Origin: Paenibacillus caui
GTDB lineage: Bacteria > Bacillota > Bacilli > Paenibacillales > Paenibacillaceae
DNA length: 64,000 nucleotides
Direction: 5' to 3'
NCBI RefSeq assembly: GCF_019904135.1
Contig: NZ_JAIOGQ010000007.1
Location: forward strand, 89,753 to 153,752
Positions 9,190-18,117 of the stretch are shown here, piece after piece. The position numbers were made by a program, and so were the translations under genes. Below the pieces are notes generated by a model that worked only from the letters and a program-made list of their open reading frames with translations, was not told the DNA's origin and did not search any database. The first letter of the stretch is position 1. Every line of letters starts with the position of its first letter.

Positions 9190-10179
9190 ATGACGGCCAT
9201 GAAATATGTAAAACTCGGAAATACCGGGATGGATGTCTCCCGGCTTGCCTTGGGATGTATGAGTTACGGAGAGCCTTCACGCGGCGCGCATGCATGGACG
9301 CTGAATGAAGAACTGAGCCGGCCTTTCATCAAAAGGGCGCTGGAGCTTGGCATCAATTTCTTTGACACCGCGAATATTTATTCCGACGGGACGAGTGAGG
9401 AAATTGTCGGGAGAGCGCTGAAGGATTTTGCGAACCGGGATGAAGTCGTCATCGCCACCAAGGTTCACGGCCAGATGCGCAACAGCCCTAACGGAAAAGG
9501 CTTGTCGCGCAAAGCGATTTTGTCCGAGATTGACCACAGCCTCCGGCGGCTTGGAACCGATTATGTGGACCTGTATCAGATCCACCGCTGGGATTATAAC
9601 ACCCCGATTGAAGAAACGATGGAAGCTCTTCATGATGTGGTTAAAGCCGGCAAAGCGCGTTATATCGGCGCATCCTCCATGTACGCCTGGCAGTTCCAGA
9701 AGGCTCTCTTCACGGCCGAACGCCACGGCTGGACCCGGTTTGTCAGCATGCAGAATTACCTGAACCTGCTGTACCGGGAAGAGGAACGCGAAATGCTGCC
9801 GCTGTGCGAAGCGGAGAACATCGGGGTGATCCCCTGGAGTCCGCTGGCACGAGGACGGCTCACCCGGGATTGGGAAGAAGCAAGCGTTCGCTCCGAAACG
9901 GACGAAGTTATAAAAAAGCTGTACACGACAACCGCCGAGGCCGACCGCAAAGTAGCCGCAGTGGTCAAGGAAATCGCGGAAGAACGCGGCGTTCCCCGCG
10001 CGCAAATCGCGCTCGCATGGGTGCTCCAGAAGAAGCCGGTAACCGCTCCGATCATCGGAGCGACCAAACCGCACCATCTGGAGGATGCCGTGGCTGCACT
10101 GGAAATTACGCTGACATCGGATGAGATCAAGAGACTTGAAGAGCCGTACGTACCGCACCCTGTGCTGGGGTTTGCGTAA
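9190..10179 (+). CDS. Aldo/keto reductase
   Basis: A 329-residue NADPH-dependent AKR of the YhdN/Tas-like bacterial group. The catalytic tetrad is visible: D59 and Y64 (FFDTANIYSDG), K91 (VIATKVHG) and H132 (YQIHRWD). The cofactor site appears late in the sequence as IIGATKPHHLEDAV. It reduces aldehydes or ketones, with the physiological substrate unknown. GAGAGGATGG precedes the ATG at 9190; an in-frame ATG at 9202 is the alternative start. A strong terminator follows at 10238. The 271 bp upstream hold no gene that I recognise. Confidence 0.93.
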   Translation: MTAMKYVKLGNTGMDVSRLALGCMSYGEPSRGAHAWTLNEELSRPFIKRALELGINFFDTANIYSDGTSEEIVGRALKDFANRDEVVIATKVHGQMRNSPNGKGLSRKAILSEIDHSLRRLGTDYVDLYQIHRWDYNTPIEETMEALHDVVKAGKARYIGASSMYAWQFQKALFTAERHGWTRFVSMQNYLNLLYREEEREMLPLCEAENIGVIPWSPLARGRLTRDWEEASVRSETDEVIKKLYTTTAEADRKVAAVVKEIAEERGVPRAQIALAWVLQKKPVTAPIIGATKPHHLEDAVAALEITLTSDEIKRLEEPYVPHPVLGFA

Positions 10180-10237
10180 AGCATTGGTCCGAACTTATTG
10201 CTGATTCTTTAGCCTAGTTATTTGCCATATTGCTTAC

Positions 10238-10270
10238 AGGCTGCCGCGTGAGGGATGCGGCAGCCTTTTT
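10238..10270 (+). terminator. Rho-independent terminator after the aldo/keto reductase
   Basis: AGGCTGCCGC and GCGGCAGCCT form a 10-bp stem with a 9-base loop, followed by TTTTT. Confidence 0.85.
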
Positions 10271-10289
10271 AAAAGCCAGCAAGCCGCGA

Positions 10290-10901
10290 TCATTTCCTAA
10301 CGACTTGTAAACTGGCGTGTCCGCTTTCCGCCTCTTTAACCTGAAGCACAGTCTCTCCCCTGAACGTTGCTTCTTGAAATCCAGCGTTCCCTTGTTCCAG
10401 CGAAAGCAGCCTTGTCTTCATCTCGAGTCCGCCCCGATATCCGGTTAAGGCTCCGCTTTTGCCGATTACCCGGTGGCAGGGAACCGTGATCAATAGCGGG
10501 TTGGCTCCGACCGCTGCTCCGACCGCCCGTACTGAAGCCGGTTTCCCGATATGACGGGCAACATCCGAGTAGGACCAGGTTTCCCCATACGGAATTTGAC
10601 GTAGAGCCTCCCAAACAGCCGTTTGAAACGGCGTTCCCTGCAAATCGGACGGAACGGTGAAGCTGCTTAGGCGGCCCTCCAAATATTCCGCTAGCTCAAG
10701 GGCAAAGGGCCGCATACGTTCGTCATCTCGCACGAGCGAGCTGCCAGGTCTACGTTTCAGCACCCATTCCTCTAGCTCCGCATAAGGCTTGTTTGCCGAT
10801 CCGACATAGCAGAGTCCGGTGCTGCTTGCGGCGATGTGAATATGCCAGTCCTCATGTTTCACAATTGTCCAGCAGACGGTACTCTTGCTCAGTTTCATCA
10901 T
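10290..10901 (-). CDS. ogt: Methylated-DNA--protein-cysteine methyltransferase
   Basis: This is the suicide enzyme that transfers O6-alkyl groups from guanine to a protein cysteine. The active-site motif PCHRVIG is present with C142, preceded by the conserved helix and turn (GTPFQTAVWEALRQIPYGET, YSDVARHIG). It starts at ATG 10901 with GGAGGGAG upstream. The first 50 bases overlap the 3' end of adaA, so the two are almost certainly translated from one mRNA, as with adaA-adaB in B. subtilis. In that arrangement methylated AdaA activates the operon. Confidence 0.95.
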   Translation of the reverse strand: MMKLSKSTVCWTIVKHEDWHIHIAASSTGLCYVGSANKPYAELEEWVLKRRPGSSLVRDDERMRPFALELAEYLEGRLSSFTVPSDLQGTPFQTAVWEALRQIPYGETWSYSDVARHIGKPASVRAVGAAVGANPLLITVPCHRVIGKSGALTGYRGGLEMKTRLLSLEQGNAGFQEATFRGETVLQVKEAESGHASLQVVRK

Positions 10902-11523
10902 TAGCTCCCTCCATATCTGGGTTCATTGCTTGCTGTACCTTGTTTCGCTGCCTGTAACCGGCAGGAGTGCCCCCCGTTATACGCTTGAATAGCGTTATGA
11001 AATAAGAGGTATTGGGCAGTCCCACCATAGCGCCAATCTCTGCTATTGACTGATCGGTTTGCACCAGATACTGCCTTGCCCGCGCGATGCGGGTACGCCT
11101 AAGATATTCGGTTGGCGTGATCGCCATGACCTTCTTAAAGGTCCGGTGCAAATGATAAGGGCTGCCATGGCACATTTCGGCGAGAAACTCAAGCGATATC
11201 GGCTCGGAATAATTTCTGTCGATATATGCTGTCATGACAGCCACCCACTCCTCGTCCGGCAACCGTTCCCCGGTCGGCTTGCAGCGCTTGCAGGGACGGA
11301 ATTGCTCTTGCAAGGCTTGGGTGGCCGACGCAAAAATCCGCACATTTTCACGCTTCGGAGCCTTGGATTTGCAGGATGGACGGCAGAAGATGCCGGTAGA
11401 CTTGACTGCATAGAAGAAGTGACCGTCATAGGACGGGTCATTCCCTAGAATAGCCTGCCATTTCTCTTCGGTCAGCTCCTGTTCCTTACTGCTGCTTGTA
11501 CCCGATTCCCTTCGTTTTGACAT
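10852..11523 (-). CDS. adaA: Ada-type methylphosphotriester methyltransferase/activator
   Basis: The protein combines an N-terminal Ada zinc domain and an AraC-type DNA-binding domain. The four metal cysteines are in GIFCRPSC and RPCKRC (about residues 47, 51, 78, 81 from the ATG at 11523). The first of them accepts methyl from DNA phosphotriesters and converts the protein into an activator. The HTHs are LEFLAEMCHGSPYHLHRTFK and IAEIGAMVGLPNTSYFITLF. The start at 11523 follows AGAGGTGATAGGC; a GTG nine bases upstream is less well placed. With ogt and alkA it makes a compact adaptive-response cluster. Confidence 0.93.
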   Translation of the reverse strand: MSKRRESGTSSSKEQELTEEKWQAILGNDPSYDGHFFYAVKSTGIFCRPSCKSKAPKRENVRIFASATQALQEQFRPCKRCKPTGERLPDEEWVAVMTAYIDRNYSEPISLEFLAEMCHGSPYHLHRTFKKVMAITPTEYLRRTRIARARQYLVQTDQSIAEIGAMVGLPNTSYFITLFKRITGGTPAGYRQRNKVQQAMNPDMEGANDETEQEYRLLDNCET

Positions 11524-11652
11524 GCCTATCACCTCTGTGAACAGTATAGCCTTTTGACATGCCCGATGTACGATTTTTGCAATGAAAAAGCAAGATAGTG
11601 AAATTAATGCTCATTTCCGCTTCATGCCGCGAATTTTCCGTTTCTAGGAATG

Positions 11653-12270
11653 TTATTCGAACGAGATTTCCCACAGATAGATGGATGCAACGGAACCGTA
11701 AGGTGAGTAACAAAGACGGTATTCGTCAAACTGCCGTTTCGTTAATTGGTCCAAACCGTACAATTTCATCATGCCCCGTCGAATGGCGGCATCTCCCCAA
11801 CTGACTATATCGCGGCGCTCCATCGAGTTGATTAGCAGCATTTCAGCCGTCCATCGTCCCACTCCATTTAGGCCTGTCAGCCTGCGAATGACCTCGTCGT
11901 CAGACATCCGGTGCAGCTCCTCCAGGTCGAGTGCGCCCTCCTCGATCGTCATTGCGATCTGATGGATGCAGACCGCCTTTTTCATCGTGATTCCGCACCT
12001 TTGGATCTCGCCCGGTGTTTGTTTAGACAGGTTGTTCGGACTGATTTCGCCGAGCTGATGCTGCATATTGTCCCAAACCGTCTTGGCGGCTTTTACGGAA
12101 ATAAGCTGTCCTATAATGGCATAGACGAGGGCGCTGAACAAATCGGGAATCACGCTACGCTCCACTTTGCCCATTCTGGTTATCGCCGCTCCAAGCGCCG
12201 CATCTCTTTTACTCAAAAAATCCATTTCAGCCTGACCGTAGTCAAAATACTTCGTTTCAACCCTTGGCAT
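11653..12270 (-). CDS. DNA-3-methyladenine glycosylase II (AlkA-like)
   Basis: A 205-residue HhH-GPD glycosylase that excises alkylated bases. The helix-hairpin-helix is LTGLNGVGRWTAEMLLI at about 129-145, and the catalytic Asp follows in SWGDAAIRRGM near residue 156. There is no Fe-S cysteine cluster, as expected for AlkA rather than EndoIII. The length matches the short Bacillus AlkA type lacking the N-terminal fold. GGGAG lies 11 bases before ATG 12270. It reads toward adaA-ogt from 130 bp upstream, which fits joint induction by alkylation damage. Confidence 0.92.
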   Translation of the reverse strand: MPRVETKYFDYGQAEMDFLSKRDAALGAAITRMGKVERSVIPDLFSALVYAIIGQLISVKAAKTVWDNMQHQLGEISPNNLSKQTPGEIQRCGITMKKAVCIHQIAMTIEEGALDLEELHRMSDDEVIRRLTGLNGVGRWTAEMLLINSMERRDIVSWGDAAIRRGMMKLYGLDQLTKRQFDEYRLCYSPYGSVASIYLWEISFE

Positions 12271-12325
12271 ATGGCAGTAATCTCCCGTTCGTTTCTATAG
12301 CCCTTCCGATCTTCACTGCTAAGGG

Positions 12326-13165
12326 TTAAAATCCTTGCTGGCTTACAAAAATCTGATGGTCTGCAAATACGGCTCTAAGCCGGTCATAAACCATGCGCTA
12401 AGCTGAAGGATCATACCATTCCTCCATATCCATCTGACTATATAATGAGCGTATGCCGAGCCTGCCAGTCCTTCTTCCTCCGCTGCCGTCACCCATAAAA
12501 TAGTCATCCACACAGACCCGATCTGCCACCTTGCGAAGGGTCATCGCAAACGAGGGACTGCTGGGAAGCACCCGAGCAATGGTCGCCTAGGTCGAACACC
12601 CGCCGCCCTGAGGTGCTCCAACGCTTTTAATCTGGCCGCAATGGGCGGAGCAGCGGGCGTAAAGTGCCGACGCATGGGCTCCAAATCCGTTTCCACGGTC
12701 ATGCTGACCCTTACTTGCCCTTTAAGCTTCCGGAGCAAATCGGTATCTCTGACCACGAGGGGACTGCGAGTCTGGACGCTACAGAAAATCGGGAGGATCC
12801 AAAGTCATCACTTCAAGCAAGGATCTCGTTATTTGTTCCTTGTATTCGACAGGCTGGTAAGGATCGGTGCTGGAAGACATAAACACGGTTACCTTGCCTT
12901 TGGACTTGGCTTTTCGAAGCTCTTTTTGCAGCAGAGCGGCTGCGCCTAGCTTGACGTCTACCCAGCTGCCCCACTCTTCCGGGCGGAATGTGGATATCGG
13001 CATTTGCCGAACATAGCAATAGGAGCAGGCGAACGAGCAGCCGGCATAGGGATTCAGGGAATGGGTATAGCCGGACAGAAAGCCGGTTCCTTTGTTTATG
13101 GCAGGAAAAAAATTCGACAGATACAAGACGCTGCCAGGGTGACCCACTATAATTTGATTCAACAT
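12326..13165 (-). pseudogene. Radical SAM protein (SPL/Rv2578c-like), disrupted
   Basis: The 5' part has the radical-SAM cluster motif CSFACSYCYVRQMP and later DPYQPVEYKEQITRSLLEVM. After DPPDFL a one-base shift at about 12779 ends the frame. The next frame resumes as VVRDTDLLRKLKGQVRVSMT and ERLKALEHLRAAGV-like sequence. A third stretch (VLPSSPSFAMTLRKVADRVC, DYFMGDGSGGRRTGRLGIRS) is interrupted by two in-frame TAG codons, one of them in place of a codon in YDPSA-RMVYDRL. Homology continues to the stop at 12326. The gene is therefore dead unless there are sequencing errors. It lies just upstream of alkA on the same strand. Confidence 0.85.
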
Positions 13166-13295
13166 GAAATTAATGCCGTATGGGACAAGTAAAGAGATTC
13201 TCCAACAGATCCCCGCCGCTAAAGAAATGGCAGTGTATAATATGAATCGACCTTTTACTTCTTGCTCAACAATCGCCCCATATAGTTCAATAACG

Positions 13296-14003
13296 TCAAT
13301 GAGTTGTGTCCATAAAAATAGTATCGATAATCTTATTAATGTGAATTTCTGCTGTATTTAATGAATGAATATTTAAATCTTCATTTTTGATTAACATAGG
13401 AATTTCTGTGCAACCTAATATGACCGCTTGTATACCATCTCTATCTGTCATTTGTTCAATGATATTTAAAAAACCTTTTTTTGTATCGTTGTTCACGATG
13501 CCATTTTCTAATTCTTCTACAATTTTTCTATGAATGTATTCCTGTTCCGATTGATTCGGTACTACCATCTCTATGTTATGAGAAATAAATGGTTTTTTGA
13601 AAAAATCATTTTCCATCGTAAACTTTGTTCCTATAAGACCAATCTTTTCTAAGCTCAATTCTTTTGCTTTTAAATAAGTTTCTTCTACCATGTTTATCAT
13701 AGGTACTTGGACTTTTTCTTGAACTTGTTCAAAAACAATATGTGGTGTGTTTCCAGTAAACACCACAAAATCAGCCCCAACACTTTCTAATTTTTGAACA
13801 GCATCAGTTAAGTAATTAATTAACTCTTGTGTCTGTCCATTCATAAGCAAATGAAATATCTTGTACATATTAATGCTGTTAATAAAGAGTTCCGGTAAAT
13901 CTTCTTTGCTTCCAATCTTTTCTTGATATTTAGAAATGATTGATTGGTAATAATCTACTGTTGATTCTGGTCCCGTACCTCCAATAATTCCAACCTTTTT
14001 CAT
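13296..14003 (-). CDS. Aspartate/glutamate racemase family protein
   Basis: A 235-residue Asp/Glu racemase-fold protein (start KKVGIIGGTGPESTVDYYQ). The second catalytic cysteine is present in the motif ILGCTEIP at about residue 198. At the first catalytic position, where PLP-independent racemases have Cys before NT, the sequence is TGNTPH, with Gly84 and the nearby Thr83. E. coli YgeA is known to work with Thr at this site, so activity may be unusual rather than absent. Base composition is far more AT-rich than the flanks, which points to transfer. AGGGAC precedes ATG 14003. The substrate is not predictable. Confidence 0.85.
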   Translation of the reverse strand: MKKVGIIGGTGPESTVDYYQSIISKYQEKIGSKEDLPELFINSINMYKIFHLLMNGQTQELINYLTDAVQKLESVGADFVVFTGNTPHIVFEQVQEKVQVPMINMVEETYLKAKELSLEKIGLIGTKFTMENDFFKKPFISHNIEMVVPNQSEQEYIHRKIVEELENGIVNNDTKKGFLNIIEQMTDRDGIQAVILGCTEIPMLIKNEDLNIHSLNTAEIHINKIIDTIFMDTTH

Positions 14004-14194
14004 CTTATCAGTCCCTTACTTAGATATTTTTACATTTTAGTATAAGCTAATTGAAGTTAGATTTGGATTTGAGTCAATATTTGGACACGACAGATTGTAA
14101 TATGAAGTGCAACAGGTAAACAAAGAAAACGCCCATGTATGGATTCGTGTAAAATGGAAGTTACCACACTAACCATTGAACAGGAGAACCCAAC

Positions 14195-14365
14195 ATGAGC
14201 TACTCTGATCGTAGCATAATTGAACGCAGTAAACTAGAAACTTTACATCGTCTTGGCTGGACAACGCACCAAATTGGTCGTGAGCTAGGTAGACATCATT
14301 CTACGATCGCCCGTGAAATCAAGCGAGGAAGCTTGGAGCCATTGATACTCGGCAAATGGTTTTAG
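14195..14365 (+). pseudogene. IS30-family transposase N-terminal remnant
   Basis: After CAGGAG, an ATG at 14195 opens 56 codons beginning MSYSDRSIIERSKLETLHRL, then HQIGRELGRHHSTIAREIKR. This is the N-terminal HTH typical of IS30 transposases. Homology breaks off after RGS and the frame stops at 14363-14365, so the DDE domain is gone. The preceding bases (about 14095-14125, containing GAAGTGCAAC) look like the left inverted repeat of the element. Confidence 0.8.
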
Positions 14366-14520
14366 CCATTTCCCGTCCTTCCCCTGCCTCCACCACAAGG
14401 GAATCCCACTTTCTTTCCACTACGGTAGGCTTCCACCACTTGGTTTAATCCCTCACGATAAAGTTCGTCCTGAGGTCCTAACGAGCCTAACCGCTCATTC
14501 AAAAGGTCGAGAAACCTATT
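14362..14520 (-). other. Unidentified coding-like fragment without start
   Basis: The minus strand between the IS30 remnant and the MFS gene has one open frame that begins after an in-frame TAG and ends in TAA at 14362-14364. It reads ...NERLGSLGPQDELYREGLNQ... then ...GKKVGFPCGGGRGRTG. It has no start codon. It looks like the tail of a truncated gene brought in with mobile DNA. I do not recognise the family. Confidence 0.3.
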
Positions 14521-14540
14521 CTATATCTAAGAGAGTTCAT

Positions 14541-15824
14541 TTACTTTTTGTGACGTAGCCATAACATCACCGGGATAAGCATTAGGGACAGCAAACCTCC
14601 AGCAAAGGAAAGGGTTGCATAGCTAGATTGTGCGACAACCATACCGGATAACGCTCCTCCTGAAGCTCCAGAGAGGGCGATTAAAACGTCAACCGAACCT
14701 TGCACCTTAGCGCGATTTGATGGAGTTGTTGCATCCACAATTAAGGCTGAACCGCTAATTAAACCAAAATTCCATCCCAAGCCTAAAAGTGAAAGAGCAA
14801 TAATCAATACCACCATCGAATCCGCCGACGCGGTTGCAGCTACTACACCAGCAATTAAAAGTGTAACTCCAGAAGCGATTGCCATCGCTGTACGACCAAT
14901 CTTATCTACCAAAATACCTGTAATCAGAGAGGGAAGATACATGGAGCCGATATGAAATCCAATCACAAGTCCAACTTCACTTAGTCCGTGTCCATGGTGT
15001 TTCATGTGTACAGGCGTCATGGTCATAATGGCCACCATCACGATTTGAGTTAAGATCATAACCACCGCACCAATGGTAATTCCACGCTTTTCTAATCCCA
15101 TAGGAATCGTTTCTTGTACTGAGGATATCTTTTCTGACTCTTTACCATAGATAGCAATTGCATTGGCTACCAACAAAGGATCGGGCCGCAGTAAAACCAG
15201 CAAAACAATTCCGGCCAGAGTATAAGCTGCGGCTGCTAAAAGAAATGGCCCAGCTAAGCTCGGAACTCCTATAGAAAGCGCAAAGTCCCCCGTGACATTA
15301 ACCAAATTGGGACCTGCTACTGCTCCAAATGTAGTGAACACCATAGCCACACTAGCTGCAGTTGCCCGCTGCTTAGCATTGGCTAGGTCTGTCCCTGCAT
15401 ATCGGGCCTGTAAATTCGTTGCCGTACCTGCTCCATATACGAGCAATGAAATTAAAAGCAATATAATGCTATTGGCTAAAGCAGCTGCCACGACTCCAAC
15501 TGCTCCCAAACCGCCCATAAGAAATCCTAAACCTAATCCCAAACTCCTTCCATACTGTTGAGATAGACGGCCAACCAGCAATGCAGCACCTGCTGAACCT
15601 AATGTAAACAGAGCTGTTGGAATGCCAGTAAAATTATCAGTTCCCAGCATATCTTGGGCCAAAAGCGCCCCGACTGTAATTCCTGCTGCGAGTCCAGCTC
15701 CACCAAAAATCTGCGAAAGAATAACAATGACCAAGGTTCGGCGGTATAATTTGCTTTGCTTTTCAGGAGATTCAACGTAACTTTGCAGAATTGATGACGG
15801 GTTCTCAACTATATTTGAATTCAA
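14541..15824 (-). CDS. MFS transporter in ArsR-rhodanese operon
   Basis: A 427-residue MFS protein with 12 predicted helices, very rich in Ala/Gly/Leu/Ile (AGLAAGITVGALLAQDML, GRLSQQYGRSLGLGLGFLMG). It starts at 15824 with GAGGTGTTACTC upstream, 30 bp after the stop of the ArsR-rhodanese gene, so the two are co-transcribed. This pairing is common in Bacillus-type genomes, but the transported compound is not established. The rhodanese partner hints at a sulfur species or a thiol-reactive toxicant. Composition is AT-rich like the rest of the insert. Confidence 0.85.
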   Translation of the reverse strand: MNSNIVENPSSILQSYVESPEKQSKLYRRTLVIVILSQIFGGAGLAAGITVGALLAQDMLGTDNFTGIPTALFTLGSAGAALLVGRLSQQYGRSLGLGLGFLMGGLGAVGVVAAALANSIILLLISLLVYGAGTATNLQARYAGTDLANAKQRATAASVAMVFTTFGAVAGPNLVNVTGDFALSIGVPSLAGPFLLAAAAYTLAGIVLLVLLRPDPLLVANAIAIYGKESEKISSVQETIPMGLEKRGITIGAVVMILTQIVMVAIMTMTPVHMKHHGHGLSEVGLVIGFHIGSMYLPSLITGILVDKIGRTAMAIASGVTLLIAGVVAATASADSMVVLIIALSLLGLGWNFGLISGSALIVDATTPSNRAKVQGSVDVLIALSGASGGALSGMVVAQSSYATLSFAGGLLSLMLIPVMLWLRHKK

Positions 15825-15854
15825 TAGAGTAACACCTCTGTTTTTGGTTTTAAA

Positions 15855-16529
15855 TCAGTGAAATTTTTCATTTCTACGGATACTTTGTTTAAGAATATCC
15901 CAGTCTTGAACTCTCTTATCAAAACGAGCAGCATCGAATCCCTTCGATTTTAAAAACTCGATTGCCTTTACAGACATTAAGCAGTAGGGGCCTCTACAAT
16001 ACGCAACAACTTTAGCATCTGCTGGCAGTGTAGCCAATTGATCTGCCAACTCCTCAATAGGTATTGAAATAGCTCCTGGAATATGAGCGGCTTCATATTC
16101 ATCCTTTGGACGGACGTCGATTAGCGTAACCTTCCCTTCTTCCATACGGTTCAAGAGTTCTTCCATGGAGACTTCCTCTATATCTGATAACTGACCCAAG
16201 AATTCGTCTTTAATGCGTTGAACTTCAACTAATTGTTTTTCAGACAATCCATACAGCGAATCAAGAAAATGAAACACTGCCGAATCAGCAAGCTCGTAAT
16301 AAACAAAGTTTCCGTGTTTCTTATAATCCACCAATTTTGCATGATGTAGGATTTGTAAGTGTTGAGAGACGTTTGCCACAGACATGGATGTCATAGTCGA
16401 TATACGCTCAACTGACTTTGGTCCTTGTGTTAAAATATCCAGGATTTCTAATCGTTTGGGACTAGAAAGGCATTTACCGATACGAGCAAATTCCTTAAAT
16501 AATTCATCTTTAAAGTCTCTTTCATTCAT
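15855..16529 (-). CDS. ArsR-type regulator fused to rhodanese domain
   Basis: Residues about 1-95 are an ArsR/SmtB winged helix (RLEILDILTQGPKSVERIST, ANVSQHLQILHHAKLVDYKK). Residues about 125-215 are a rhodanese domain with LIDVRPKDEYEAAHIPGAIS and the active-site loop YCRGPYCLMSVKA, where the first Cys is the persulfide carrier. Such fusions sense sulfane sulfur or related thiol chemistry. The regulator lies directly upstream of an MFS gene and faces a TTCAAT/ATTGAA palindrome. Repression of the pair is the natural reading. Confidence 0.9.
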   Translation of the reverse strand: MNERDFKDELFKEFARIGKCLSSPKRLEILDILTQGPKSVERISTMTSMSVANVSQHLQILHHAKLVDYKKHGNFVYYELADSAVFHFLDSLYGLSEKQLVEVQRIKDEFLGQLSDIEEVSMEELLNRMEEGKVTLIDVRPKDEYEAAHIPGAISIPIEELADQLATLPADAKVVAYCRGPYCLMSVKAIEFLKSKGFDAARFDKRVQDWDILKQSIRRNEKFH

Positions 16530-16548
16530 TTCTAAATCACCTCAATCG

Positions 16549-16566
16549 TTCAATTAATTTATTGAA
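16549..16566. promoter_or_regulatory. Candidate ArsR-rhodanese operator
   Basis: TTCAAT-TAATTT-ATTGAA, an 18-bp inverted repeat 20 bp upstream of the ArsR-rhodanese start, in the usual ArsR operator position. Confidence 0.55.
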
Positions 16567-16708
16567 TAGTTTAATTTCGTTTTTGTTCCACGTCAACATT
16601 GAGTATTCTTTTACTGCCAAAAACCAGTACCATTTACATCTAACCTTTGTTTCTACTATAGATATTTATTAAAGAGTCATATTGTCGAGAAAATTACAAA
16701 ATAGAAAA

Positions 16709-16736
16709 AAAGGATGAGCAGTTGTACTCATCCTTT
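16709..16736 (-). terminator. Terminator of the ABC/GntR operon
   Basis: AAAGGATGAG and CTCATCCTTT form a 10-bp stem with an 8-base loop. On the minus strand it is followed by TTTTTCTATTTT, about 90 bp after the last gene of the operon. Confidence 0.8.
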
Positions 16737-16824
16737 CAACCATTAAAATGTATTAATTCATTTCTCATTAATTCCGAAAAATTTCTCAATAATTATGACA
16801 CCGCACAATATGTCTTCATTCCTG

Positions 16825-18117
16825 CTACATCTTGTAAGCCCGCATCGCCTTGCCCAGCTCCCGGAGCGACGGACGTTTGCCGTACATCAGCACGCCGGTA
16901 CGGTAAATCTTCGCCGACAGCCAGCCGAAGAACACGATGGATACGAGCAGAATGGCCAGGGATACCGCTATTTCCCAGGCTGCCACGTCCCCAATGCCGA
17001 TCCGCACCAGCATCGAAATCGGAGAGGTAAACGGAATGAACGAGGTAATTTTAATCAAAATCGCGTTCGGAGTCCCCATGCTGAACATCCCTACATAGAA
17101 CGAAATCATCAGCAGAAGCGTAATCGGCATGATCGCCTGGCCAAGCTCTTCTGTCCGGCTGACCAGCGAACCGATGGCTGCAAACAGGGTCGCATACAGG
17201 AAATATCCCAGGACATATAGCAGCAGGCCGAACAGGAATACGTCAAGGCTGATCTGCGACAAGTCTACGCCCATCTCGGTGATAGCCTGGCGGTTGTGAG
17301 GCATCGCCACGTTCCCGACAACAATAAGGGTAAGGAAAGCGATCTGCATAAGTCCGAGCAGAAACATGGCGATAATTTTGCCGAACATCTGCGTAAGCGG
17401 CGATACGCTCGTAATCAGAATTTCCATAATCCGCGAGCTTTTCTCCGACGTGACTTCCGAAGCGATCATGCTGCCGGTCATCGTGTTGATCATCAGGAAC
17501 AAAATAATCAGAACATACACATAGATGTAATTGGCCAGATTGGATTCAATCGAATTGTCTTTCTTGGAGCCCGAATCCGCGCTTCCGGCCTTCTGCTCGT
17601 TCAACTGCACCGGAACTCCCATCTCGCCAAGCTGCTCATTGCTCAGAGACCCGCCGGCAATGATCCGCATTTTTACATTCTGAAGAGCGCTCTGGATTGT
17701 AGCCTGCAGACTGCCTTCAAGGTCACTGCCGGATTTGGAAATGTACGTCACGTCCGGGAAGCCGCCCTTCTGTTCTTCGCCAAACTGCAGATAACCGTCA
17801 ATTTTATCCTGATCGATGTCTTGCTGCAGAACGCCGCTGTCCGTCTTTTGCTTGTAATCAATCAAGGTGTAGCCGGCATTCGGAAGCTGCTGCGAAGCCT
17901 GCTTGAACGTCTCGGCGATTTGCGGCTGAGTGTCATAGAGAAGGCCAATGCGCACTGACTTGCTTTCGTCATCCTTCCCGGTAAACACTTGAATCAGATA
18001 AGGAACGTTAACTAAAATGCTGACAATGATAGCGATGATGATCATAGTGATCATAAATGATTTCTTCTTCACTTTACTCAGCAAAGAAAATCGAACGACC
18101 GTACCCAGTTTATTCAT
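16825..18117 (-). CDS. ABC-2 type permease (NatB-like)
   Basis: A 430-residue membrane subunit. One helix near the N-terminus (FMITMIIIAIIVSILVNV) is followed by a long extracytoplasmic domain of about 150 residues and then five to six C-terminal helices (YVYVLIILFLMINTMTGSMI, IMPITLLLMISFYVGMF). This is the architecture of NatB, the Na+ exporter permease, and of related ABC-2 exporters. The ATPase gene overlaps its start by 8 bp. The Na+ substrate is only an analogy; other cargo is possible. Confidence 0.87.
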   Translation of the reverse strand: MNKLGTVVRFSLLSKVKKKSFMITMIIIAIIVSILVNVPYLIQVFTGKDDESKSVRIGLLYDTQPQIAETFKQASQQLPNAGYTLIDYKQKTDSGVLQQDIDQDKIDGYLQFGEEQKGGFPDVTYISKSGSDLEGSLQATIQSALQNVKMRIIAGGSLSNEQLGEMGVPVQLNEQKAGSADSGSKKDNSIESNLANYIYVYVLIILFLMINTMTGSMIASEVTSEKSSRIMEILITSVSPLTQMFGKIIAMFLLGLMQIAFLTLIVVGNVAMPHNRQAITEMGVDLSQISLDVFLFGLLLYVLGYFLYATLFAAIGSLVSRTEELGQAIMPITLLLMISFYVGMFSMGTPNAILIKITSFIPFTSPISMLVRIGIGDVAAWEIAVSLAILLVSIVFFGWLSAKIYRTGVLMYGKRPSLRELGKAMRAYKM

